From Amphiura filiformis (taxonomy: Eukaryota > Echinodermata > Ophiuroidea > Amphilepidida > Amphiuridae), in assembly GCF_039555335.1 (NCBI RefSeq), contig NC_092644.1:45370667-45434666 (forward strand): a stretch of DNA of 64,000 bases. The letters are read 5' to 3'. Within the stretch, counting starts at the first letter, position 1. Every line of letters begins with the position of its first letter. Positions 11,427 to 22,169 of the stretch are shown piece by piece. A model generated the notes under the pieces. That model saw nothing but the letters and a program-made list of their open reading frames with translations, did no database searches and was not told the DNA's origin. A program made the translations under genes and the position numbers.

Positions 11427-11752
11427 CAGAAGTGATTCATCAAAGAGCGCCAGGAATATTGACTAACAGTAAAAATATAGCATTACTACAGAATATCAGC
11501 GATGGGGGGAGAGGGGCATAATCTTATTTATATGGGGTGTATTTCATCCTTGTCTAATAGCAATATAATGTAGTGTTGTTTAAAAAAGAATACTTTTAAT
11601 GGGTTAATATCTTTGTACTTTTTATGTTTTGATATAATGAAATACTTTTGTTTATGTTTTATGACTATTTGCTTTTAAAAGTTACCCTTTTCAGAGTCTT
11701 GGTTAGCAGCGATGTAGCTTGCGACACCATCATGGCGTCGTCATTCAGCATA

Positions 11753-12243
11753 TACAGTAAGCCAAAAAATTAAGGTACCAGTTATGTTCACCTCCTGTAT
11801 ATCCTAAACAAAGACAGACATGTCATAATTTGCTCGAATTTAAGTCCTCATTCGTTGAAATTGTGCAAGAAATAAAGACACGGCGATCCCAAAACCCAAG
11901 GAAGATACCAATTTAAAAGTTGCAGTTTGCTGCATTATATGCCCTATTGATTTGTACACAAAACGTTTGTGAAAAAGAGAACAAACGCTGCGCTTCCATT
12001 GATTAGCATGTTAAAACTAGCGTTGTGCTTTCATTGATTAGAACACAAAAGTGCAACTTTTGATTTTGTTTCTTCATTAAATTTTAGATCACCGTTTTTT
12101 TACTTCTCAACCAATTTAAAGGTCTTAAATCAGAGCTAAAGAGTACAGGTTTTCGCTGCTTGTTTTAATGTTGTACTATTTGTCTTTATTTAGGATATAC
12201 AGGGGTGAACATAACTGGTACCTTAATTCTTTGGCTTACTGTA
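11753..12243. mobile_element. TA-flanked TIR element, 491 bp
   Basis: Left end TACAGTAAGCC continuing into ggtaccagttatgttcacc; the right end is the complement, ggtgaacataactggtacc then GGCTTACTGTA. Inverted repeats are about 60 bp and the flanks are TA. It fits a Tc1/mariner miniature element and has no coding content. It lies about 330 bp downstream of the intact F-box gene. Confidence 0.85.
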
Positions 12244-12311
12244 TAGTGATGCTTACAAAATGTACAATCCTCCGGTCATCGGGTGGTCAAGGGTCAGCAG
12301 ATCATTGTATA

Positions 12312-12640
12312 TAGATGGCGGGCAGGTCATATCTGGCGTCCCTGTTGAGCGTAGGTTTTAGTGTCTTTATCCCTATGGCTTGGACCAATCTTTCTGTTCC
12401 AGAAGTGATCCTCTCTGCCGATGACTTCCACATCGTCCATACTTATATCATGTCTATGATCAGCTATTTGGTCACCGACTGCTGTTCAGGGGGTGGTGTG
12501 TTCTAATGTGCTCTTTACTTGTCTCGCCAACATAAGTGTTCTCACATTCGGGGCAGGAGATTTTATAAATCACACCACATTTGTTGGGGTGACACAGCGG
12601 ATTGTAAACATCACTACGCTGAATGAAGACGACGCCGTAA
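12312..12640 (-). pseudogene. Penelope-like element fragment, GIY-YIG endonuclease
   Basis: On the minus strand one frame reads CGVIYKISCPECENTYVGET, a clear start of a GIY-YIG nuclease of the type carried by Penelope-like retroelements. After frameshifts and a stop, other frames give VIGREDHFWNRKI and LNRDARYDLPAI, matching the end of the same domain. No reverse transcriptase is visible next to it. This is a decayed 3' remnant. Confidence 0.75.
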
Positions 12641-12699
12641 TGGTGTTGCAAGCTATACCTTGCTACTAACCAAAACTCTGAAAAAGGTAACATTTTAAG

Positions 12700-14385
12700 C
12701 AAATGATAAAAATGACAGAGTCCAATATCAGTATCTACACTGCTGTTTTATGACCAGTTTGCAAGGGCGGAGTCCACTCATCTCTCAGATGTCAGTGCTT
12801 TTATTTTGCCAGTTTTGCAGGGCCCTGGCAGCCTTTGCTTACTGGGCTTAATATTGCTGTTCGTTTATAGTAACGTTTATAGTAAATAATAAATAAAATA
12901 AAGTATGAGGTTTGAGTTAGAGTTGGTTTAGGGGTGGTGCCTCTTAATGTTTGTAGTATTGTACAGTGCATGAAGAACTACAAATGTGCCCCTTAAAGCA
13001 CTCAATATGTGGGCGATCCTGACTTTTAGACCACCCTTGCTATATAAGGACTAAATTTTTACTTTTGCATCAAGGTTTAGTTTTGCATCATGGTTAAAAA
13101 GTTGCCAAACACTTTGGAGTCAAGGTGTATTGTGTTGGAAGGAGGGCGGGGCTTTAATAAATGAAGGAAATTTTAGGGTAAAAAACAAGGTCAAGACACT
13201 TTTTTGAAAACAAGTGAAAATGGCATTTTTTAGGGAGTTTTTGTCTCGAAAAATAATTGGTACAATTACGAAATAGGGTACAACCTCCTAGACTTGAGTC
13301 CAGTCCTCATTTACGGAGTTTACATTGTAGGGTTAGGGTTGGGGGTAGTAGGGCAGTCTTGTAATAGTAGAGTTGCACCCTATTCTGTAATCACAACAAA
13401 TAATTTTTAAACAATCATAAAAGCAAGAAAGGTACTTTTATAAAATAAGTGCACTTCAGTCACATGAAAAGATGATCAGATGAGTGAAAAGTTGCAGAAA
13501 ATTTGAGAAATATGGGAATTTTCTCACAAAAATACATCACTTTTTTTGAGAAATTTGTCATCTTGGATAAATGCAGAAATGCATCACGCAGTAAAAAGGC
13601 GTCAAATATGCTTGAAAATGCATGATACACTGGCGTAAATTACCGTCAAAACTACGCGAAAGCTTCGGAGCTGGTATCACCGGTTTTGCATCAAGCTCTT
13701 TTACATGAAAAATAGCTTTAAAAACTTGAATTTTGGAACAAAATAAAGCTTGTTCAATGGAATAAAAGGTATGTTTGTACAGTTGAAAACAAGTTTAACT
13801 TTGATAAATTAGCAATTTTAACCTTATATAACCTGGTCAAAGTTAGGTTCGCCAATATTTAAGACAAAATAGTTCATTTCTATAGAGGTACAGGCATGTC
13901 TTGAAAGCATCACCCATCACATATACCTGTCTCATGTGTAGCATTTTCACTACACAATTTACTGTACTATACTGCAAAAGCAAGTAATATATTTACATGA
14001 TTTGAGTAACACTTTTTTAACAGTTATCACTTTTATTAACACAGTCATATTCTGTTAACATTAACACTTTAACACTAACATGGTTTTTTTTAAATTAACA
14101 CTCGTGGCACACTTGCACAATAATTTGAACGTATTCACATGTTAAAATTCTAACACTTCCATCAAACTTGGCACATATCTGTTAAAAATTTGAACACTTA
14201 ACATGTTAGTGAATATTAAAACCTCATCAACATCAGAAATGGCAGCCTGGTTTGAAAACAGCTAGTAAAGGAGAAATACAGTTCTGCAAAATTGAAAGTG
14301 GTTAGCAATTTTATTACTCGATCATCAGGCTTACTACAAGTATTTCATCCAGAATGCTTTTGTCTTCATTATTTTGTTAATGCAG
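12700..14385. other. Non-coding stretch before F-box gene 3
   Basis: No reading frame is worth calling. At about 13243-13412 there is a loose inverted repeat (aaaataattggtac...gaaatagggtac against accctattctg...aataatttt) enclosing gggttagggttggggg. At about 14030-14220 the phrase TTAACACT recurs many times. The last part should be intron of the next gene, whose first exon I could not identify. Confidence 0.5.
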
Positions 14386-15607
14386 TGTGTGCAAGAAGTG
14401 GTGGCAACTGATATGTACCAGCTCTCTATGGAAAGAAATTGTAGCTTATTCATCTGGCAGACTAACAGTGTCTAGAGTGGAAGGGCTGATAGATACTTAT
14501 GCTGATATAAACACCACCCGTATATATGCACATTGGGCCAATATGAACATCTTGGATAAAATTAACACCAGGTGCCCAAAGTTACAGGATCTTGAAATGG
14601 CATTTGCTGAAGAGGACAATGTGGAATCATTAACCTTTGGAAATGAGCTCAAGTCGCTAGCATTATACTCTCCATCGATGGATGGTTTAGATCCTAAACA
14701 TACATTATGTGACATTAAGTCCATCAGTGGGGACGGTTTTCATGACTTAAATATCTTTACTGCTCAGAATTTTAATGTGCTACTCAGCAATCTATCCATT
14801 CAACAATTAGGTTTTTCTCAAGTTCTGCATACAATTCATCTTATTAGCTGCAATGTTTCAAATGACTTCATAGATATGGTTGAAAAATCTGCTTCAACAT
14901 TAACTCAATTAGTCTTCCAATCGTGCATGTTTGAGTCACAACTATCTTTAGCATCATTGATTCATGATTGTGCTCAAGCTTGCAAGAATTTGGAATCATT
15001 TTATTTTTCAAGCCCACTTCTAAGGTATGTAGGTACTTCTGATGACGAACACACATTCGCTGAAGAGGCATTTCAAATACTAATTAGCAGCAACAAAAAC
15101 ATGCAACATTTACAAGTACATCTGCCGCGGATAAGCATAGATTTGATAAGGACAGTAGCAAGTAGTTTGTTGCAAGATCTAACTCTTCAAGATTGTTATT
15201 ATGCTGATGAAATTCTGAATGAAATAGGATGGTCTCTAGTAAAGCTGAAGAGTTTAACACTATCATTCACTTTATATGACAGCCTAGTATTTGATGGCAA
15301 GAATGTTGAGACAGAATTTACTAACAGGGGACTTGAGGGACTCTCTCAAAATCAAAGTATAGAAACACTTCGCATTTTTCCTGTTTCTGATAAAATAACA
15401 TGTACTGGCATTGTGAGAGCTGCACTGAGTATGTCAAAGCTTACTAAGCTTGTTATCAGTCACTGCAATGCTGAATACAAGTATGATAAAAATATGCATA
15501 CATATGACAGTTTAGACAAAAGAATTAAGAAGTTCAGGTCTGATGTGGAGGTATATGTAGACATACATCCGGATGCTAAAAAAATATCTGCTATCTGGTT
15601 TTATTGA
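14386..15607 (+). CDS. F-box/LRR-like protein, large 3' exon
   Basis: A 406-codon open exon begins after the acceptor ttaatgcag with VCKKWWQLICTSSLWKEI, the second half of an F-box. It continues with NILDKIN, CPKLQDLEM, leucine-rich segments (STLTQLVFQSC, KNLESFYF, LLQDLTLQDC, LKSLTLSF) and a C-terminal SLDKRIKKFRSDVEVYV. A stop codon in frame just before the exon (taa in ttaatgcag) shows that an upstream exon is needed. I found no F-box first exon in the 3 kb upstream, so the entry is 5' incomplete. The paralogue at 20942 shares the whole layout. The role would be SCF substrate recognition, inferred from the family. Confidence 0.75.
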
Positions 15608-15811
15608 AACTGTAGTTGAGATATAGACCCTATCGAATAAGCCAACCGGAACGGTATAACAATTGAAACGGCAGCCATGTTGGTGGACAGTTAAAGTGCC
15701 AGACAGGTCTCTAGTTCGATTCCACAACCATTTATACTTATCAGCTGTTTTGTTGTAGGAATGTGAATTGTTGAACCACTCACGACCCAATGTCAATTTA
15801 TTATGGAGCAC

Positions 15812-16080
15812 CAGTGGTGTACATAGATTTCTTTTTGACAATGGGGGGATGGGGTTGGAAAAATTTCTTGAAGTATAGTGAATCAAGCACCTTTGGCAAC
15901 AGAAAAATTTGCCATATTGAAGCTAAATTGATGAAATATGGCGCAAAAGTCGAATGGCCAAATATGAGGTTAAACCCACATACAGGTTGCAACATTGAGG
16001 GAATGATTGTATGGACCATCCCCCTGGCAAAATATTGGGGGGATTTATCACCCCCCAATCCCCCGGGATCTACGCCTATG
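15812..16080. mobile_element. hAT-type miniature element, 269 bp
   Basis: Ends CAGTGGTGTACATAGAT and ATCTACGCCTATG are imperfect inverted repeats. They are flanked by TGGAGCAC (15804-15811) and TGGAACAC (16081-16088), a 7/8 direct repeat. G-rich and C-rich runs lie inside each end. Size and duplication length fit a non-autonomous hAT copy. Confidence 0.75.
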
Positions 16081-16088
16081 TGGAACAC

Positions 16089-17213
16089 GATGGCTCGTTG
16101 ATTTTAAGTGATCACACTCATGATCACAGTGAGTTACATCACATCAGGCATATACGCCAGGTGGTGGGGTGCAGCACCCTCCAATCCATAAAGGTCTACT
16201 TTTTGCTAATTTGTCCAATAAAAGGTCCAAATGTGAGAGAAAAATTGATGAGCGATGAAGTCCAAAATTTTTTTTTACAACACTAGTATTTCATTTGAAA
16301 AAGGTCCATGTTTTGATAGTCTTGCACCTCCAAAATAAATTCTGTTTATGGTCCTGGATAACAGGCATGTTGTATCCTTTGGCAAAACACTTACATGTAC
16401 ACAGTGAGCTGATTTTTTGGATCATGTTTGGGAATTGTGGGTCTTCCGGTTTAATGACATGTATTCACCGGTACTCTTATGTTAAAAGCATTTCTTGTAC
16501 GATTTACATGTTTTTTTTTGCATTTTTAAGTGGAAATAATGAGGTAAATTAAAAGAAAATCCATTGACTAACTTGGCTGCTTAATGTGCATCTCTATGAG
16601 GGAGTTGATCTGATTTTCAGAGTTGCTAGATTTCCTACAAACGCAACATATTGGGCTGATTCCAATTAGATGTAAGGTGCGACATGTGTAAACATGTGCT
16701 AAAAATATCAGGTTTGAAAAAAAAATCATTAAAAAAGATTATACATTAATGGCTTTAATTCTTCTTCCAATAAGGAGTTGGTAAATATATGTATATTTGT
16801 CTTATTATCTTCTGGAACTATCCGAAAGAAGGATACCATATCAGTTGACATCTTTATATTTAATAGTTTTTTACTTTTGTTTTAGTTACTAATTCATGCA
16901 ATAATTTGGTTCAAGCCGTTCAAGTCTTTGATTTAATATTTGTAACTCACAAGAAAACTTAAGCCTTTTCGTCAAGTTTTTGTTATCTGTTATTCTGTTA
17001 TAATTCCATTCACACTACTTTTACTGACCATGCTGATAGTAGCAGACCAAGCCCATGCAACTGCCAATCATTATTCATCAGGCTTTTGTAGATAACACAT
17101 TTTTCTACCAGTTGATCATTTACATACCATATTTACATTCATTAGTATGTACTAAGCTGCAAACATATTCAACGGAATTACAAAAATGAAAACTAAATCA
17201 AAAACTTGAATCA
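16089..17213. other. Downstream flank of F-box gene 3, no gene
   Basis: No coding region. Parts of 16340-16800 (ctgattttttggatca, gaaataatgaggtaaa, gattccaattagatgtaag) have diverged matches at 22.75-23.45 kb and 23.86-24.25 kb. The 3' flank was therefore copied with the gene pair and once more beyond it. Confidence 0.6.
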
Positions 17214-17374
17214 AACTCATGTATATATTGTAATATAGCTTTTGCTTTTAACTTCGTGCAAGTTAATCTAACTCATGCATTGTAATGCATAGCTTTTGCT
17301 TTTAGCTTTGTGTAAGTGAATCTAACTCATGTATTGTAATAAAGCTTTTGCTTTTAGCTTTAAATAAGTTAAAT
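17214..17374 (+). repeat. Tandem repeat, about 55 bp, three copies
   Basis: The phrase aactcatg starts at 17214, 17270 and 17324, each time followed by tattgtaat and agcttttgcttttagctt. The unit varies slightly in length (56 and 54 bp). Confidence 0.8.
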
Positions 17375-18174
17375 CTGTTTTCTACTAATCTTTGCATGGT
17401 TCAAGAACAGAATAAAAGGGTTTCTGTTCTCATGATAAAAAAAAGCATATAGGACACAGCTTTTATGCAAAATGGTTTGATAGATCAACCTGGTTTTGTT
17501 TGGCCTTTTAGGTGTGCCTGTGACAGACCAAGGGTAAATTTAAAACAAAGTTATACTCATTATGTATTATTGTTTCAAGACAAGAACAAAAATATTGTAA
17601 TTGACATTAATCACGAAAGTGAATTTTACTTTTCACCTGCAAAAATTATTTTATAATTTGCTTATAATTTAATTTGCTTATAGATTTAGATGTAGATAAG
17701 AGTAAGAAAAAGTTATGATTAGGTAAAAAAAGGTCGTCTCTCAAACCTGCACACATAAATGAGAATACACTAGGATCCACAACATGCTCATTTATCAGGG
17801 CACAGTTCTTTAACCCCAATACATTTGTACAGTAATTGAATGACCTTTAAAAATTTGGGTACTAAAACTCATACTCTGCAACTTGAGGTCAAATTTTGCA
17901 CTATCATTGTTTAATTGAGGTTATTGCACTATGCCATTGGGATGAGGCTATTGTGGTCCATAGTGATAGGACATAACTTTTTTTTTGCAGTATGCTTGAG
18001 AGACCAATCTTTTTATAGCAAGACATGTTTTAAGCCTGTTTTGTATTAGTTGAACATGACACAAGGAAACAAAAATAAATGTTACATTATTGTGATCTAT
18101 GGTGTGTAATTTATTCAATTATTTTTGTTGTACATGTATTTCCACAAAATTGACATAAATCTTCATCTGATATA
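17375..18174. other. Intergenic, nothing recognised
   Basis: AT-rich single-copy-looking sequence. The longest frame (17465-17656) has no family resemblance and I do not call it. Confidence 0.5.
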
Positions 18175-19108
18175 CAGGGTGCCCCCCCCACAAAAAAAGA
18201 GGCCCCTCATTGCGCCCTCTTTTTCTCCTATTTCTGAAAGATTGATCATATTTTGATATGTAAAGAAACCTTTAATAAACAAAAACAATTATTTCAATTG
18301 GCTCACAACTTTTGAATATATGCCGTGTTGAATAAAAGTACCCGTTTTTCGCTCTGTCCACGGATAACAGAGTGGCTGGGATGGCTCATGTTGTGGAATG
18401 GCCTGCACAATCACCAGACTTCACACCACTTGATTTTTTCCTATGTGGCAAAATCCAAGATCTTCACAAACGTATTACTGAATGCATTCGCAAGTATCCG
18501 GCACACAAGGATGGTACGCAACGCAATTGATGCAATGAGGACCTAGGCTGAAACCTGTATTCACCAAGGAGGCAACGAGGTAGAGGGCAGAGCAGCACAG
18601 TAAACTCACTTCAGAAGAACCAACGACAAACCAAACAGCATTTTAGGGCTACCTTTTATCCTAAAAAGAGAAATGACTTGTGTTGTAAATAAAAAAAGAA
18701 AGCAAGAACCAAAGTAAGTAACAAAAATAACCAAGAATTACATAAATAACCAAGAAAAAATAAGTACTTTCAAGTAAAGCAAAAGAAGTCCCATTGGGCA
18801 TCCATTTTACTCACTATTAACAAATCCATTGCCCACAAACCCACAAAGCACATTCCATAAATTAAGTTATTTTATAAAGTTATCATTGAGGAATGTTTGA
18901 TATTCATGCATGGTGTACTCCTTTTCAATCTTTGAAGTAGCCGAACCTTCTCCGTGGAGAAGTTATTAGCCAATTGATATAATTGTTTTGGTTTATTAAA
19001 GCTAACGACTCAAGGTTTCCTTACATACCAAAATATATTTGATCAACCTTTCAGAAATAAGAGAAAAAGAGGGCGCAATGAGGGGCCTCTTATTTTTGGG
19101 ACACCCTG
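18175..19108. mobile_element. Tc1/mariner-type transposon with decayed transposase
   Basis: Termini CAGGGTGCCC and GGGACACCCTG are flanked by TA. The inverted repeats extend inward through GAGGCCCCTCATTGCGCCCT and further to about 70 bp. The interior holds a transposase remnant. Length is 934 bp, shorter than an intact element of about 1.3 kb, so it is internally deleted. Confidence 0.88.
18360..18530 (+). pseudogene. Mariner-family transposase fragment
   Basis: The frame from about 18381 reads HVVEWPAQSPDFTPLDFFL, the conserved segment around the second catalytic aspartate of mariner-like DDE transposases (family pattern WPxxSPDLxPxDFFLWG). It runs into a TGA near 18525, and a short downstream remnant resembles the C-terminus. 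The first and third acidic residues are not recognisable. Non-functional. Confidence 0.85.
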
Positions 19109-19110
19109 TA

Positions 19111-19918
19111 TGTGTATAACTTCAATAGCAATAGTCCAGTCCACCACTATCAAGAATATGAACTAAAACATAACATCAGATTTGTTTTTTGCTCTTTCAC
19201 CTTACAAGCAACCCCATATATGCCTCCTGTGAAGCTACAGATTGGTCATCAATTGAATCATCACTGATTATATCATTCAGAATAGTCCAGGGTTGTATGA
19301 CTATATTGTCATTTGGACCACTCCTGGCCCTATGTCAAAAAGATCATGGACAGATCACAGTGACTCAGCAGTTAAATGATCACTCACAAACCTTATTTTA
19401 AGGTAAAATTTCATAGTAAGCAAAACACAAAATGAAAGTCGTCACTTACATAACCTGTCATAAATCTACACCTGCTTATGTTGTGATGATTTGATGGAGC
19501 AGTATCCATCATTGCACACATACACAGGTGGTGAGTGCATCCTGATTATCGTGCAAAGCAATACATTTTGACAATTGTGTGCAGCATCTTGTTGGGTCTT
19601 TGGAACTTGATACCACATTTGGTACCAAAAGCTCTAAATTGAGAAAAAAATGTCATATCCTGGTATCAGTCAGTTTGTTAATTGAGAGCTTTCAGTAGAA
19701 AATGCGGTATCAAATTAGAGCTAACAAATTGCTGCATATGACTGTGTCAATAAAATTGTCATACCATGAGCAGGTTTAGATTTCAGTTGGATTAGGTAAG
19801 TGAGGAGTTTCTTTTTGAATTGTGTTTATTAGGGGGTTCAGTCCTCAGTCACAAACTATGAAATCAACAAAAGGTACATGTAATGCCATGGACTGATGTT
19901 GAAGTTTGGCATAGAACT
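19111..19918. other. Intergenic with imperfect inverted segments
   Basis: No gene. The stretch 19490-19550 (ccatcattgcacacatacac) is the reverse complement of 20005-20040 (gtgtatgtgtgcaatgatgg), forming an outer or internal arm linked to the palindromic element that follows. Confidence 0.5.
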
Positions 19919-20242
19919 TAGAAGTAGTGATGTAACAGGACTAATTACCATAGCAATGGGTTTACACTATTTTTTCAATGTATTGCCCTGTACTAGAAGC
20001 AGGATTCACTCAACACCTGTGTATGTGTGCAATGATGGATGCTGCTCTTTTCAAAGACACTAAATCTCACAGGTGCGAGTGATCAGCATGATGTTAAAAT
20101 TCTATACGACCACCATTCTTTGAGAATCTATGTTTAATGCAGAGAAACGGCATAATGTCTAGTGCGACTGCAGGGTAATGTATTCAAAAGTAGTGTAAAC
20201 CCATTGCTATGGTAATTAATCCTGTTATGTCACTACTTCTAT
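19919..20242. mobile_element. Palindromic miniature element, family with 56.7 and 57.0 kb copies
   Basis: Left arm tagaagtagtgatgtaacag then taccatagcaatgggttta; the right arm is the complement, ending tgtcactacttcta. The core taccatagcaat plus a synchronous ttaat is shared with the copies at 56679-56978 and 57037-57304. No coding content. Confidence 0.75.
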
Positions 20243-20298
20243 GGCAAATTATCCCAATTTTAAACACTGCGTTGGGCTTTCTACAAGTTATTCATCTA

Positions 20299-20901
20299 TA
20301 CTGCTCCAAGAAAGTATCCTTACACTTGGAAAAATAATTACAATTTCAAAACTGAACGATATTGGGGTAAAATTATTTTTTTAATAGATGCACTATCTAA
20401 TCCGGCACATTATGACACCCCATTGAATCCAATGTGACTTCAAGAAGCAAAGTTACAAGCATTTGATTAGATGAAGGTCCAGTTTTGAAAGTGACAAACT
20501 GGCCTATTAAAAAATCCACAGACTAGACATTTGCTTTGAGAGTGGTAAATGGCTAATTTGTGTATGCCTTTAATTTAAAACAAAAGGAACAAAAGAGCTG
20601 ACAAATAAAATGCAAGTTATGAAAAGTACAGAGAAGTAAAAACTGAAATTAACACTGCTCTGTTGCGCTTGTTGGAATCTTTTTGCACCTTGTATAGGCC
20701 AATTGGTCACTTTTAAAACTGGAGCTTTGTCTATTCAATTGCTTGTAACTTTACTTCTTGAGGTCACATTGGATTCAATGTGGTGTCATAATGTGCAGGA
20801 TTAGATAGCGCATCTATTAAAAAACAAATTTATTCCAACATGGTTCAGTTTTGGAATTGTGATTATTTTTCCAAGTGTAAAGATACTTTTTTGGCGCAGT
20901 A
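20299..20901. mobile_element. TA-flanked TIR element, 603 bp, 5' of F-box gene 4 exon
   Basis: Left end TACTGCTCCAAGAAAGTATC, right end the complement, ...TTTTGGCGCAGTA, each with TA beyond. Inverted repeats reach well over 100 bp inward (ttacacttggaaaaataat; cattgaatccaatgtgac). It ends only 40 bp before the exon at 20942. Relatives are at 36819-37477 and 41883-42262. Tc1/mariner-like by TA duplication. Confidence 0.88.
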
Positions 20902-20941
20902 TAGAATTGTTTGATCATTTTCTTTCGTTTTGTTCATGCAG

Positions 20942-22169
20942 TGTGTGCAAGAGATGGTGGCAACTAATATGTACCAGCTCGCTTTGGAAGGATATTGTTA
21001 TTTATTCATCTGGTAGAAAACCAGCAGTGTCCAGAGTGGAAGCACTGATAGATACTTATGCTGATATAAACACCACCCGTATATATGCACATTGTGCCAA
21101 TATGAACATCTTGGATAAAATTAACACCAGTAGCCCAAAGTTACAGGAGCTTGACATTGCATTTGCTGAAGAGGACAATGTGGAATCATTAACCTTTGGA
21201 AATGAGCTCAAGTCTCTAGCATTAATATCTCCTGGTTTATGTGGACAAAATCCTAAACATACATTGTGTGACATTATGTCCATGAGTGGGGATGGTTTTC
21301 ATGGCTTACATAGCTTCATGGCTCAGAATTTTCATTTACAACTCGGCAAGTTATCTATTCAACAACTAGGCTGTTCTTTGAGTACAATTAGTCTTGCTTG
21401 GTGTAACGTGACAAATGACTTTAGTGATATGATTGCAAACTCTGCTTCAACTTTAACTCTTTTATGGCTCCAAATGTGCTGGTTTGAATCGGTAAGTTCT
21501 GTAGCATCATTGATTCATGATTGCAGTCAAGTTTGCAGGAATTTGGAATCCTTTCGTTTTTCACGCCCACTTTATACAAGACAGGTATATACGGAGGAAG
21601 AACAGGCACTTGCCAATGAGGCATTTGAAACGTTAATTAGCAGTAACAGAAACATGAAATACTTACATCTGCCTGAGATTAGTCTGGATTTTATAAAGAC
21701 ACTATCAAGTAGCATGTTAAAACATCTAACTCTTCAAAATTGTCATGATGCAGATGAAATTCTGAATATAATAGGATCCTCCTTTACAAAACTGAAGAGT
21801 TTAACACTGACATTTGATGACAAGGATCCTGAACATTTCACTGACACAGGACTTGAGGTACTCTCACAAAATCAAAATATTGAAAAACTTTGCATCTTTC
21901 CTGTTTCTTATGAAATAACATGTACAGGCATTGTAAGAATGGCACTGTGTATGACCAAACTTGCTAAGCTGTTCATTAGTCACCACAATGCTGAATACAT
22001 GTATGATAAAAATATGCATACATATGACAGTTTAGACAAACGAATTAAGAAGTTCAGATCTGATGTGGAGGTATATGTGGGCCTACATGTACTTAAACTA
22101 CATGATAAAGCTAAACCTGGTGCTGGTGGAAACCCTTTATATGCTGAATTAAACCGCTATATGGTGTAA
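20942..22169 (+). CDS. F-box/LRR-like protein, large 3' exon
   Basis: Exon starts after gttcatgcag with VCKRWWQLICTSSLWKDI and gives 408 codons to a TAA. It is a close paralogue of 14386-15607: shared NILDKIN, ADINTTRIYAHCANM, LISSNRNMKYLHLPEIS, LKSLTLTF and SLDKRIKKFRSDVEVYV. It differs in a longer C-terminus (…KPGAGGNPLYAELNRYMV). The frame stays open for 28 codons upstream, but that part is transposon-derived sequence plus a poor leader, so I place the start of coding at the splice acceptor. The first F-box exon is not found; the transposon at 20299 lies in the presumed intron. Likely an SCF substrate adaptor by family. Confidence 0.77.

Larger units (their letters stand above)
6846..11440 (+). 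repeat. Segmental duplication, copy B (contains intact F-box gene)
   Basis: Partner of the block at 327-6478. Relative to copy A it carries extra sequence at about 7300-9690 (tandem 145 bp repeats, a TTAA-flanked element and a reverse-strand SINE). Copy B lacks the hAT-like and GTTACC elements, so it preserves their empty sites. Confidence 0.85.

Noticed and set aside
20859..20941. N-terminal extension of F-box gene 4 from the open frame
   Set aside because: No ATG, sequence is transposon terminus plus intron-like tract ending in a good acceptor used by all paralogues.
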